Assembly: GCA_963777695.1 (NCBI GenBank)
Contig: CAVZRC010000004.1
Location: 1,922,001 to 1,986,000 of the forward strand
DNA: 64,000 bases
Reading direction: 5' to 3'
From: CAVZRC01 sp963777695
GTDB lineage: Bacteria > Planctomycetota > Planctomycetia > Isosphaerales > Isosphaeraceae
Part shown: piece by piece, positions 17,135-27,423 of the stretch
Layout: each line of letters starts with the position of its first letter
Numbering within the stretch: the first letter of the stretch is position 1
Notes under the pieces: model-generated
Told to the model about the DNA's origin: nothing
The model's database searches: none
What the model saw: the letters and a program-made list of their open reading frames with translations, nothing else
Made by a program: the position numbers and the translations under genes

Positions 17135-19079
17135 CGATCCGCGGGTGATCGTGGCGATCCTGGATGGGCCGGTCAACCGGTCGCATCCGGCCCTCGTCGG
17201 CGCGCGCCTGGAGACGGTCGAGGCCGCCGTCCCGGCCATCCCCCGGCAGGGAGGGCCGGCGACGCGGCACGGCACGGCCGTGGCCAGCCTGATCTTCGGG
17301 CAGCATGCGGCGGGTAGCCCGGTCCGGGGGATCGCCCCGGGCTGCCGCGGTCTGGTGGTGCCCGTCTTCGACGATGCCGACGGCCTCGGCGAGGGCCGCG
17401 CCGACGAGCCCTTCCGACCGGTCTGCTCGCAACTCGAGCTGGCCCGGGCGATCCTGCTGGCGGTCGAGCATGGGGCGCGGATCATCAACATCAGCGCCGG
17501 GCAGCCCTTGCCGGCGTCGTCCGCCTATCCGGCCATGGCCGACGCGGTCGATCGGGCCGTACGCCGGGGCGTGCTGGTGGTGGCCGCGGCCGGTAACGAC
17601 GGGTGTCCGTGCGAGCACATCCCCGCCGCGATGCCCGGCGTCCTGGCGGTGGGTGCCATGGATTCCCGGGGCCGGCCCATCGCGTCGAGCAACTGGGGCG
17701 CCTCCTACCGGTCCGCCGGCCTGCTGGCACCCGGCACCGGCCTCCTCGCCGCGCGGGCGGGGGGGACCACGGAGGTCGTCGGCGGGACCAGCTTCGCCAC
17801 GGCCATCGTCGCCGGCTCGGCCGCCCTGCTCGCCAGCCTCGCCCTCCGGCGCGGGCGGTCGCTCGACGGGGGGCGGATCCGCGAGATTTTACTTGACTCC
17901 GCCAACAAGTGCTTCGATGATACGATCTCGTGCCGACGATGGCTGGCCGGACGACTCGACATCCTCGGCGCTCGTCAACTGCTGTTCACCAGGGATCTGC
18001 GCATGAGCGATGACATTCCAGCACATGCTTCATCCGCCGGCGCAGGCTGGCCTGCCATCGACCCCGTGACGGGCACGTCCTCGGACGCCGCCGCGGTCCC
18101 GGTCCCCTACGCGATGGCCCTCCCCGCGGACCCGGCCCGGCACGTGACCGCGTCGGAGGGCTGCGGCTGCGAGAGTTGCCGCGCCAAGGCCGCGGCCGAG
18201 CCCAGGCCGAAATCCGGGGGCTGCGGCTGCGAGAGTTGCCGCGCCAAGGCCGAGCCCGCCAGGCCCAGGCTGGTCTTCGCCCTCGGCCAGGTCGGCTACG
18301 ACCTGATCTCCGAGTCGCGTCGCGATTCGATCCGGCAGCACATGGGCGGGCCCGGCGGCGATCCGTTCGACCCCGCGCAGGTCCTCGCCTACCTCAAGGA
18401 CAACCCCTGGGAGGCCGCGTCGATCATCTGGACCTTGCGGTTCGACCAGACGCCTCTCTATGCGATCATGCCGGCCGGGCCGTTCGCGGCCAGGGTCTAT
18501 GACCTCCTCCGCGAGTTCCTCGACGACCAGGTCAAGGGGCAGGTCGAGATGGTCTCGATACCCGGCCGGCTTGCCGGCCAGGTGCGGTTGTTCAACGGCC
18601 AGGTCGTGCCGGTCGTGATCCCCGAGCCCCGGGGCATGTATAGCTGGACCACCGAGGCGCTGGTCAAGGCCGTCGTCGGCGGCCAGTCATCGTCCCCGGA
18701 CGGCATCGCCGAGGGCGCCGACCCCGGCGACGACGGCAAGGCCGAGGCCGTCCGCGAGTTCCTCCAGAAAGTCTACCACGAGCTGCGCAACCTCGGGGTG
18801 ACCGCCGAGGAACGCGCCGTGAACTACGCCGCGACCAACGCCTTGCAGGTCGAGAAGATCTTCGAATCGGCCATCAAGGAGTCGATGGCACTCGATACCA
18901 TCGAGGTCGAACGCAGCCCGCTCGGCCGGCCGGATTCCGACTGCTGGGACGTGAAGATCCATTTCTTCTATCCCCAGCGACAGGTGCAGACGGTCCGCAA
19001 GGTGTATCGCTTCACGGTGGATGTCAGCGACGTCGTCCCCGTGACGGTCGGCCCGACGCGATCCTGGTTCGTGCGTTGA
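17124..19079 (+). CDS. Subtilisin-like protease with PatG-type C-terminal domain
   Basis: 651 aa. The N-terminal S8 domain has a full triad: Asp in VAILDGPVNRSHPAL, His in ATRHGTAVASLIFG, Ser in GGTSFATAIVAGSAAL. The oxyanion-region Asn is in AAAGNDGCPCEHIP. A linker (about residues 345-380) carries two copies of GCGCESCRAKA. The C-terminal domain, from LVFALGQVGYDLISESRRDS through WTLRFDQTPLYAIMPAGPFA and VSIPGRLAGQVRLFNGQVVP, matches from memory the C-terminal domain of cyanobactin maturation proteases (PatA/PatG). There is no secretion signal, so it is probably cytoplasmic. The next gene, 96 bp downstream, encodes a Cys-rich peptide that could be a substrate (inference). ATG 17124 lies in a repeat arm, so the true start is uncertain. 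Confidence 0.85.
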   Translation: MTNGDPRVIVAILDGPVNRSHPALVGARLETVEAAVPAIPRQGGPATRHGTAVASLIFGQHAAGSPVRGIAPGCRGLVVPVFDDADGLGEGRADEPFRPVCSQLELARAILLAVEHGARIINISAGQPLPASSAYPAMADAVDRAVRRGVLVVAAAGNDGCPCEHIPAAMPGVLAVGAMDSRGRPIASSNWGASYRSAGLLAPGTGLLAARAGGTTEVVGGTSFATAIVAGSAALLASLALRRGRSLDGGRIREILLDSANKCFDDTISCRRWLAGRLDILGARQLLFTRDLRMSDDIPAHASSAGAGWPAIDPVTGTSSDAAAVPVPYAMALPADPARHVTASEGCGCESCRAKAAAEPRPKSGGCGCESCRAKAEPARPRLVFALGQVGYDLISESRRDSIRQHMGGPGGDPFDPAQVLAYLKDNPWEAASIIWTLRFDQTPLYAIMPAGPFAARVYDLLREFLDDQVKGQVEMVSIPGRLAGQVRLFNGQVVPVVIPEPRGMYSWTTEALVKAVVGGQSSSPDGIAEGADPGDDGKAEAVREFLQKVYHELRNLGVTAEERAVNYAATNALQVEKIFESAIKESMALDTIEVERSPLGRPDSDCWDVKIHFFYPQRQVQTVRKVYRFTVDVSDVVPVTVGPTRSWFVR

Positions 19080-19175
19080 GGCCCTACGGCCGCCCCGGCC
19101 CGGATCGGGTCGGCCACGCGTCCCGATGACCCGCGTTTCCCCATCCCGTCCCGTTCGTCTCCAGGAGCCCGCATC

Positions 19176-19388
19176 ATGAGAATGCCGCGATTGTCAGAAG
19201 GCGTCGTCCGACGAAACTCGGTCTTGGTCGGCCGAGCGCGCGGCGCGGTCGGACCGCTGGGTTCCGCCGACCCTGGACCTTGCGTGAAGAAGTCCTGCAC
19301 GAGCGACAGCGATTGTGCCGACGATCCGGCCTGCCCCCATTGCACCAACGGGGAGTGCAGTGCCAGTCGAGATGAAGCTTGCCGATAA
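19176..19388 (+). CDS. Small Cys-rich peptide, candidate RiPP precursor
   Basis: 70 aa from ATG 19176, preceded by CCAGGAG at good spacing. The N-terminal half (MRMPRLSEGVVRRNSVLVGR) is basic, leader-like and lacks Cys. The C-terminal half has seven Cys in a knot-like pattern (CVKKSCTSDSDC, ACPHCTNGEC, then a last Cys two residues before the end). There is no signal peptide. Placement right after a PatG-like protease that itself carries Cys-rich repeats suggests a leader/core precursor, but no other modification enzyme is visible. Alternatives are a small metal-binding protein. Real gene status rests on the ribosome binding site and composition. Confidence 0.6.
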   Translation: MRMPRLSEGVVRRNSVLVGRARGAVGPLGSADPGPCVKKSCTSDSDCADDPACPHCTNGECSASRDEACR

Positions 19389-19435
19389 AGGTCGATTCTT
19401 CCCGATCGCCTCCCGGCGCGGGCACGAATTCTTGA

Positions 19436-19469
19436 GGATTGCGGATTGCCGATCCGGCATCCGCAATCC
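19436..19469. terminator. Inverted repeat between convergent genes
   Basis: GGATTGCGGATTGCC pairs with GGCATCCGCAATCC across a short GATC loop. It lies 47 bp after the Cys-rich peptide stop and 17 bp from the stop of the convergent kinase gene. The hairpin could terminate transcripts from both sides, though no U-tract is present. The sequence also resembles a dispersed repeat seen near 23095-23190. Confidence 0.45.
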
Positions 19470-19486
19470 GTTGACCTCACGGCCTC

Positions 19487-22400
19487 TCAGGGATTCTTGG
19501 GTGGCCCCGAAACAGGGTTGGCCTCCCAGAGCCTGACCGTCGCGTCGCTGCTCGCCGAAACCAGGCGCGTGCCGTCCGGAGAGATTGCCACATCCCAGAT
19601 GGGGCCGGCATGACCGCGGAGGACCAGGACCTCCTGGCCGAAGACCGGATCCCAGATCCGGACCGATCGATCATCGCCGACGGAGACCAGCCGGCGGCTG
19701 TCGGCCGAGAACACGAGTCGATTGATCGCGTCGGCATGGCCCCTGAGCACGTGGACCTCCTGGCCGGTCGCCAAGTCCCAGATCTTGATGGATGGCTCTG
19801 GACCTCCCGTGGCCAGCCATCGGCCATCGGGGCTGATGGCCAGGGCGAAGATCCGATTCTCGTGGGCCTGGATGGACCGCAGGCGTCGGCCGGTGGACCG
19901 ATCCCAGATCATCACGAAGCCATCCATGCCCGCGGAGACGAGCGACTTCCCATCGGGACTGAAGACCACGGCCTTCACGGCGCTGATGTGCCCCTCGAAG
20001 GAGTGGACGACCCGGCCGGTGTCAACGTCCCAGAGCTTGACGGTCCGGTCGTTGCTCGCGGTGGCCAGGGACTTGCCGTCGGGGCTGAACGCCAGCTTGC
20101 AGACGGCGTCCTTGTGGCCATCGAGGATCTGAAGGACCTTCCCGGTGCCGACGTCCCAGATGCGGACCGACCGATCGTCTCCGGTCGAGGCGGCACGCCG
20201 TCCATCGTGGCTGATCGCCACGCTACTGATCTTGCCGGTATGCCCCGTGAAGGTACGGAGGACCTGGCCGTTGCCCGGGTCCCAGAGCGTGATCGTCCGA
20301 TCCAGGCCGGCCGAGGCGAGGTATGAGCCGTCGGGGGGGAACGCCACGGTCAAGACCGGGGCCTTCGCCCGGAGGGAACGGGCCTCCTGGCCCGGCGTCG
20401 CATCCCAGATCCTCACGGTGAAGTCGAAGCTCGAGGAGGCCAGGTGCCGTCCGTCGGGGCTGAAGGCGATGTCGGCGATCGGCGAGGTATGCCCCGCGAT
20501 GGTGCCCAGGAGTTGGCCGGAGTCGGGATCCCAGAGGTTGATCGCCTGGCGCACCGCGGACGAGGCGGCGAGGGTCTTACCGTCGAGAGAGAACGCCAGC
20601 CTCTTCACCGGGTCGAGGTTGTGGAGATGATCCTTGAAGGAGCGGATAGTCGAGCCGGAGGCGACATCCCAGATCGTAATCGTCCCGTCGCTGTCGCCCG
20701 AGGCGAGGATCCGGCCATCCGACCTGACGGCGAGGCTGCCGCGGATATCAACCCCATCCGCCTTCAGGGGACGGATGAGCCGGGCGGTGGCGACGTCCCA
20801 GACCCGTATGGTGGGCTCGCCCCCGCCCGCCGAGAAGAGCGTCTTGCCATCGGGGCTGAACGCGAGGTCACCGGAGACGCCCGAGCGGTGGTCCGCCAGG
20901 ACGCGGGACGCCCCATCGGCGGCGGCGAGGTCCCAGAGCCGGACCGTCCCGTCGGTGCTGGAGGAAGCCAGGGTCTTGCCATCGGGCGAGTACGCGACTT
21001 CGAAGATCGACCAGGTATGACCGGCGAGTCTCCGGATCGGCTGGCCCGTCGCGGCATCCCAGAGCGTCACGACACGACTGCTCCCGCCGGAGGCGATCTG
21101 GCGGCCGTCCGGATGGAAAGCCACCGCCTGGATGAACTCGCCGGCGGCCTGTGCACGAATGATCCGGCCGGTCGCCGCATCCCAGATCCTGATAGACTGA
21201 TCGTAGCTCGCCGAGGCGATGCGGCGGCCGTCGCGGCTGAAGGCGACGCGCTGGACGACATCGGCATGGCCGGCGAGGGTGAGTCCCTGCGAGTTGCACA
21301 GCCGGTCGAGGTAGTACCACTCGAAGCCGCGGAGGTCGGTCTTGCCCTGCGGGGGCCGCGTCTCCTCGAGGTGGCGGCGGACCTCCCTGATGCTGGCATC
21401 GCGCCAGTCGCGCTCGGCCAGGTTGAGCTTGGCGGCGTAGGCGATATGCCGGGCGAAGTCCTCGCTGCGGACGGCCTCGTCGCGGGCGGCGATCGCGGCC
21501 AGCCAGTTCCAGATGATCCCGCCGATCCCGAGCATCGCGACGATCACCACCGCGGCCGACAGCGCGGCGATCTCCGGCCGGCGCCGCACCCACTTGACGG
21601 CGCGTTCGAACTGCGAGGCGGGCCGGGCGACGATCGGCCGACCCTCGATCCATCGATTCAGGTCGTCGGCCAGGTCGCGGGCCGAGGCGTATCGCTCCCG
21701 GGTCGCCTTCCGCAGGCATTTCAGGCAGATCGTCTCCAGGTCGCGGTCCACCTTCGCATTGCGGGCGCGGGGCGGCGCCAATTCCTGCTCGTTGACCTGG
21801 CGAATGACCTCGATGGCCGAGGAGCCGGGGAACGGCGGGCGGCCCGTGAGCATCGTGTAGAGGATCGTCCCCAGGCCATAGACGTCGGTGGCCGTGGTGA
21901 TCTCATGCCGATGGCCCCTGGCCATCTCGGGGGACATGTAGCTGGGCGTGCCCATCGGGTGGGACGTCAACATCGACTCGGCGGCGGACCCGTCTTCCAG
22001 CCGCCGGGCCAGCCCGAAGTCGATCACGTGCGGCGCCTCGCGATCGTCCACCAGGATGTTCGACGGCTTCAGGTCGCGGTGCAAGACCCCGCGCTCGTGC
22101 GCGTGATGGATCGCCTCGGCGATCGGCACCATCAGCCGGGCGATGGCCGTCGGCCGGTCCTGGAACCGGTCCAGGCATTCGGCGAGGTTCCGGCCGTCGA
22201 TCAGCTTCATGCTGTAGTAAAGGACGCCCAGGTGCTCGCCGTTGTCCAGGATCGGGACGATGTGCGGATGGTCCAGCGCGGCGACGGCCTGGGCCTCGAT
22301 CTGGAACAGGCGGATCCGCCACTCCTTGTCTTGCATGTCGGATTTGATCATCTTCAGCGCAACGACCCGGTTGAGCCGCTTCTGCATGGCCTTGAAGACC

Positions 22401-23012
22401 ACGCCCATGCCCCCCTGGCCCAGCTTCTCGAGCAAAACGTAGTCCCCCAGGGTGCAGCCCGGGCCGGCCGTCGCCAGGCCCTCGAGCCCGGCCGCAAGGC
22501 CCGCCTCTCCTTCCCCCGGCCCGACCGTATCGGGCAGACCGACCGGGCTGGTCGACTCGCCGGGCTCCCCTTCGGTGGGCTCCGGCGGCTCAGCAAGTCC
22601 ATCGGGACGCCCCGCGCCGGTTCGGCAAGACGAGATCGACCAGCCGGCCGGCACCCCGCGTCAGGCCCGGATCCTCGACGGCATCGCCGCACTCCGACTC
22701 CGCGACCCTCTCGACGATCGGGGACAGGTCTGCCGTGGACGGATCGAGCAGGATCATCCCGTCCGGGCAGCTCTCCTGATAATCCGCCAGCGTCCGCTCG
22801 TCGCGATGGCCCTTGCGCAGGTCCTGATCGAGCATCACGATTTCCAGCCAGAGCGCCTGACGCACCTCGCCCTCGACGCCGGCCAGGTAATCCTCGATCC
22901 GAGGCGCCCGCAGCGCACGCCACTCCGCCTCGTAACGATCGCAGCGATCCTCGATCAGCCGCCGCCGTTCGTCCTCGCCCCACCTCAGGGGCCGCTCTTT
23001 CTTGGTGCCCAT
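19487..23012 (-). CDS. Ser/Thr protein kinase with 14 WD40 repeats, one frameshift
   Basis: ATG 23012 (MGTKKERPLRWGEDERRRLI) starts a helical N-terminal region. Near 22620 the frame changes and leads into the kinase domain: Gly loop LGQGGMGVVFKAMQ, Lys in VVALKMIKSD, catalytic loop VLHRDLKPSNILVDD, VIDFGLARRL, then GTPSYMSPEMARG. A membrane helix (IAALSAAVVIVAMLGIGGII) follows. Then come 14 WD40 units with SPDGKTLAS and IRIWDAATG signatures, enough for two seven-bladed propellers. The likely layout is a cytoplasmic kinase with the propellers on the other side of the membrane. An ECF sigma gene lies upstream in the same direction, a classic planctomycete signalling pair. Substrates unknown. 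Confidence 0.9.
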
Positions 23013-23370
23013 GCAAGCATACTCCCAGGAGAGCTCGACTCGATCTGTGAGGGACCTCGGGCCGCGTCTGACGATGTCAGAGCTTGTGAAAGGATCGGAT
23101 TGCAGATCGCGGATTCCGGATTGCGAATTGATAAGTCCCTGATGCTTCAAGCTTTAAATCCATTCGCAATTCGCAAGCCGTCATCGGTAATGGATGGATT
23201 CACAGCCTCTCAGACGGTGCCGGAGCGGGGCGCGCCGTCGCGCCGCTACCCATAGACTTGCCGTCTGGTCCTCCCAACGACATCGGGCGGCGAAGAATCG
23301 CAAATTATTTCGGATGGCCTTCGAACGACCCGCGAACTCGAGCATCCGGCCCGACTCCGCCGACGATCGG
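23013..23370. other. Spacer between sigma factor and kinase genes
   Basis: No gene is visible in about 360 bp. It contains a dispersed repeat of ATTGCGAATTG/CAATTCGCAA character (about 23095-23190), partly inverted and related to the hairpin at 19436. No clear promoter can be named. Confidence 0.5.
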
Positions 23371-24004
23371 TCACGGATCGGATTCCGCGCTGATCTGCTC
23401 CCAGATCAGGCGGATGTTCTCGATCTTCCGCTCGACGGTCCGGACCGCACACCCCAGGTTCCGGGCGATCTGGGCATTCGAGGCGCCCTCAGTGCGCCAC
23501 TCGGCAATCTGGCGATGGATCGCGTCCGGGAGGGAATCGAGGAGTTCCTGGAGTTGCTCGCGGAGGATGGCCGCGACCTCCGGAGGCGGCTCTTTGTCCG
23601 CGATGAAGGCCAGGACGTTGACATCCGGATCGGCATCACCTGGCCCTCCGGCCGATGACGGGCGCGGGCGATATGGCCGTTACGTTTGAGGCGCCCGAGC
23701 CGTCGCCGATGTTCGCGCACCTTCGTCGCGGCGATGGCGGCCAGGAGTTTCCAGAGTTCGGTGCGATCGCGGAGCCGGTCGAACTGGCCTCGTGCCGCAC
23801 CGCGCACAGTCCCTGGAACGCGCTGAGGGCCACATCCTCGCTGTCCTCGACGGCCTGGTGCGGCCCACCTTGGAGCCGGCGGCGGGCCACCGCGACGACC
23901 CGCTGATAATAGCGCCGCCAGATGGCATCGGCCGCGTCCGGATGCCCGGCCTTGAGCCCCTCGAGCCATCGCGTGATCGAGCCGGGATCGTCAGCCGACA
24001 TCAT
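23371..24004 (-). CDS. ECF-type sigma factor, two frameshifts
   Basis: ATG 24004 or 24001 (MSADDPGSITRWLEGLKAGH). The sigma-2 part reads DAADAIWRRYYQRVVAVARR and EDSEDVALSAFQGLCAV. Near 23810 the frame changes to RDRTELWKLLAAIAATKVRE, and near 23650 again to DPDVNVLAFIADKEPPPEVA. The C-terminal sigma-4 helix-turn-helix reads GASNAQIARNLGCAVRTVER, followed by KIENIRLIWEQ. This is the planctomycete ECF subgroup usually found beside Ser/Thr kinases, and the WD40 kinase lies 360 bp downstream. It presumably directs RNA polymerase to a small regulon set by the kinase. Intact sequence in all three pieces argues for sequencing indels. Confidence 0.8.
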
Positions 24005-24200
24005 CGTCCCCCGGTCGGATGGAGCCCGTTCGAAGTCCCGGCAGACCCGCGGATGCCCCAAGACTGGTTCAAGGTGGACACACCCAATCCCAACTCATCC
24101 CGATTGTAGCCATGCATTTCCGAAAAAAACAGCCATTGGCCGATCGGACCTCCATGCCGTTCGGGACGGCCTCTCCGCCCACAGGAAGGTGCGATGGCCT

Positions 24201-24515
24201 CTAAGTTGGGATCAGCGCCCGAGCCATGTCGCGAAGCAGGGCGCGGAAGACGGCCGGGGGGAGCCGGGAGCGGGCCTGGCAGAAGGCGACGGCGGAGAAG
24301 GCGCGGCCGGCCAGGAGCGAGAGATGGGTCAAGGCGGTCTTACCGTGGAAGACCCGGATGAGGAACTTGTGGATGATGGCCACCGGTGTCACGAGGCAGG
24401 AGTCACACCAGGTATGACCGGCGGCCCGACAGTCGGCGCCGATGACGTCGTCGCCGAGCCTTGCGGCGAGGTCTTGTCTCAGCGCGTTGAGGATGGTAGA
24501 AATCCAGCGATGCAT
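24201..24515 (-). pseudogene. IS4-family transposase N-terminal fragment
   Basis: Starts MHRWISTILNALRQDLAARL at 24515 and carries ADCRAAGHTWCDSCL, FLIRVFHGKTALTHLSLLAG and AFSAVAFCQARSRLPPAVFR. This is the N-terminal part of planctomycete IS4-type transposases. It stops after about 105 residues, before any DDE catalytic residue, so it is a remnant or deletion product. No terminal inverted repeats could be assigned. Confidence 0.65.
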
Positions 24516-24892
24516 CGTGGGGCCCCCTGTGCCATGGCGGTTGCGAGAAATACCATGGTGAACGGAGGCCCCGATCGTCTCAAGTACCAAGCAGTCCTTG
24601 GTCTAGCGGGCTTAATGCCAACCAAGCAGCTCGCTTCTCGAGCCCACGCTGGCGAAGGCGGTGCATCGCGGGAGAAGCCGTCGGGACGGCCGGAAAGACT
24701 CGTACGTCCCCGTTTGCCTGCTCCGGCGCGTGCAGGTACTAAGAACCTATCCCAGTAGGGTGGGTGAAACCCACCGAATGCCTTGTCGTCGAAAGGCTTG
24801 GTGGGTTTCACCCACCCTACAAGGGCTCCTACTGGGATACGCTCTAAAGGTGGGTGTCTTTGAGTGCCCGCTTCTCCAGAGGAGACCGATCC
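24516..24892. other. Spacer with IS debris and a hairpin repeat
   Basis: No gene is visible. The left part probably belongs to the degraded IS4 element. The right part holds the hairpin repeat described separately and the promoter region of the DUF1559 gene. Confidence 0.5.
24748..24839. repeat. Dispersed hairpin repeat with two nested arms
   Basis: The inner arms GTAGGGTGGGTGAAACCCAC (from 24755) and GTGGGTTTCACCCACCCTAC (to 24820) are perfectly inverted. The outer arms TATCCCAGTAG (24748-24758) and CTACTGGGATA (24829-24839) extend the structure. It is a second copy of the repeat at 14379-14440 and is probably a mobile non-coding repeat. Confidence 0.75.
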
Positions 24893-25995
24893 ATGGCTCC
24901 ATCGAGTGACCGACGGGGGTTCACCTTAATCGAGTTACTGGTTGTCATCTCGGTGATCGCCGTGTTGCTGGCACTTCTGCTGCCGGCCGTCCAGTCCGCT
25001 CGCGAAGCAGCGCGTCGCATCCAATGCACCAGCAATCTCAAGCAATTCGGCCTGGCGCTGGCCACCTACGAGAGCGACTTTCAATCGTTCCCTCCGGGCA
25101 TGGGTTCGTGGCAGGGATATGAGTATTCGGCGCACCTCATGCTGTTGCCTTACCTGGAGCAAGGTCCCCTTTATAACTCGTATAACTTTCAAAGCATTTT
25201 CGTGAACGGACTTGTCCAAGGCCCCGTCTACAACCTCCCGGCTCAGACCACCACGGTGAACACGATGGTGGCTGTCTTCCTGTGCCCATCCGACGTCAAC
25301 CGCTGTACCCTGCCGACCGGTCACAACAATTACATGGGCTGCGCCGGGTCGGCCCCAAACTCGTTCATGGGCGGCACAGGAGGCGGCAACCCCAACAACG
25401 CGACCCAGGCGGGCGGGGCCTCCGGCGGTATTTTCCTCATGATCGGAGGTGGCATCGTGAACCAGGTTGCGTCGCTGCTGAGCAATCAGCGGAACAGCAC
25501 GACGCGAGTGAGTAGTATCCTCGACGGGACCAGCCAGACCGCAGCCTACAGCGAGCGAGTCAAGGGTATTACGTCCGCCGGTCAGATCGATCCCATGCGG
25601 CCTACCTCCCAGGTGATGGTGGCCCCAGACCCCGCGCCCAACGACACTTCTCCAGAGCCGTTTCACACGATGTGCCTGGCAAATTCGCCGGGTAGCCCAG
25701 GTGTGATAGCAGCGAATTGGGCCGACCCATCGGGGAAGAGTTGGTTCGAGGGTTACGCCTTCTGCACTCGCTACAATCACGTCATGCTGCCGAATACGTG
25801 GGGCTGCGCCATCGACGCGTACCCGCGGACTTTCGGCTATGGGGCCTTACCGGCCTCCAGCCGTCATCCCGGCGGCGTGAACGTCGTCTTCGCGGATGGG
25901 TCGGTGCATTTCATCAAGGAAGCGATTTCCCAGCCTGTCTGGTGGCGCTCGGAACCAAGGCCGGCGGCGAGGTCGTCTCGCAGGACGCGTATTGA
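24893..25995 (+). CDS. DUF1559 protein with type-IV-prepilin N-terminus, frameshifted near the end
   Basis: ATG 24893 (MAPSSDRRGFTLIELLVVIS). The GFTLIELL motif with a following hydrophobic helix is a prepilin-type cleavage site, so the protein is exported and processed. The DUF1559 body contains AREAARRIQCTSNLKQFGLA, FLCPSDVNRCTLPTGHNNYM and SSRHPGGVNVVFADGSVHFI. Near 25945 the frame changes to the family-typical end ALGTKAGGEVVSQDAY, stopping at 25995. Planctomycetes carry many DUF1559 paralogues; they are thought to be pilin-like envelope proteins, but their role is not established. Confidence 0.9.
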
Positions 25996-26410
25996 ATGCA
26001 GGCTGAAGTTGAGGGTGGGCGATGGTGTCGCGCGGGAAGGGGACAGCGGAGCCATGTCCCCGACCGGACAACGTTCCGGCAGCCCTGCCTTCTGGACCGC
26101 CAGGGAGAAGCGTAATGTCGGGCGAGTAGACCCCATGTACGATCCTCAACGCATCTCGATGAACGCTCGTCCTGGATTGGATCGGACAGGCATAGCAAGC
26201 GAGATAGGCCCCATGCGCGGAAGACGGGCCGGCCAGGTATGTCGCGCTCCGAACTCAAGCCCAAGGCGGTTGGGCGAGTTACTCTCGGCTGCGCCTGCCT
26301 CAATATGATCTGCGCCGCCCTTATCGCCGTATTCCCTCGGAGAGGAAAAGGGATCCGGAGCCGATTCGTCCCGTCCCGGCTCCTGCCCGACCCCTTTGAT
26401 CGGTCCCGCG
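25996..26410. other. Intergenic stretch without a recognisable gene
   Basis: About 415 bp lie between two convergent genes. ORFs here on both strands lack family features or plausible starts. I see no repeat or terminator that I would defend. Confidence 0.5.
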
Positions 26411-27104
26411 TCAAAGGTCACAGGCGGCGCAACCGGTCGCACCCTTGGTCGGCTGGACATCCGTCTCGCCGGAGTCTGCCTTCGGCTTCGCGCCCTCGCC
26501 GCCGGTGGTGCGCGGCAGGTTGGGGACCTGGCTCGGATCGTATTTCGAACCGGCGGACACCTGGACCACGGTGATGCGCATCTTGGTGGGGAAGAACTTC
26601 TCCGGGTCCTTGCGCTTGTGGGCGTGACCGCCGCCGCCGCTATCATCCTTGATCACCAAGTCCATCTGCTTGATGCCCTCCGTCCAGATGATCGAGTCGT
26701 TCTCCCAGAACGCCTTCATCGAGACATCCCGCTCATACACGCCTTTCTCGCGGTAGAGCTGGGTGCCCGTGCAGCCGTAACCGTTCCCCTTGCCCTTGTT
26801 CGGGATGTAGCAGATGGTCCATGTCGTGGGCGCGCCTCCCTCGGGCTTCTCGATGACCTCGGCGCGGATGTGGACGGTCCCGTTGCGGTAGTCGAACCGG
26901 GGACGTCCAGTCGCGGGGACGATCCTTGTTGAGCATGTCGCCCTTGACATAGTAGTGCGACTTGCTGGGCCTGGAGTTGTCCGCATCTTTCTTCGTATAT
27001 GTGAATATCGCGTCGAACAGGACGAACTGCTCCGCATGGATCGCGGAAGGGGCCGCGACGAGGATCGAGAGCACAGCGACTCGGCAGATTCCGGGCGGGA
27101 ACAT
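26411..27104 (-). CDS. Secreted protein of unknown function, one frameshift
   Basis: ATG 27104 opens a signal peptide (MFPPGICRVAVLSILVAAPS, then AIHA|EQ). The mature protein begins QFVLFDAIFTYTKKDADNSR. Near 26905 the frame changes into FDYRNGTVHIRAEVIEKPEG, CYIPNKGKGNGYGCTGTQLY and AFWENDSIIWTEGIKQMDLV. The strand-rich pattern with repeated aromatic residues suggests a beta-sandwich, perhaps carbohydrate-related (a guess). A His/Lys-rich loop (GGGGHAHKRKDPEKFF) follows and the tail ends with Cys-Ala-Ala-Cys. Divergent from the LysR gene, so that regulator might control it. Confidence 0.7.
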
Positions 27105-27423
27105 GATCGGGCTCCGGACGTGGATCGTGGGTCGGAGGTTCAAATGCCTTTCGCCGACGAGGGTAAGCGCACCCGATAGCCAGGTCAAGGTGGCGGGTCC
27201 GGGAGTTGAAATCGAGGATCGCACCGGTTGGCGATCTCCTCCGGTTGCCCGGACGATTGCGACCGGCATGCCGATGATGGAACGGGACCGTCGCGACCTG
27301 GCACCCCGACGCGAGATCGAGTATCGTGGCATGCTCAAGCCGATCCAATCGTCTCTTTCATGGATTTGGGGTCGGGATCAGGTTGGCCCCACATGATCGA
27401 GCTTTGCCGTCGAGGACGCGTCG

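Noticed and set aside
20444..23050. Long plus-strand ORF (868 codons) opposite the WD40 kinase
   Set aside because: Antisense shadow; the minus strand encodes unmistakable kinase and WD40 motifs.
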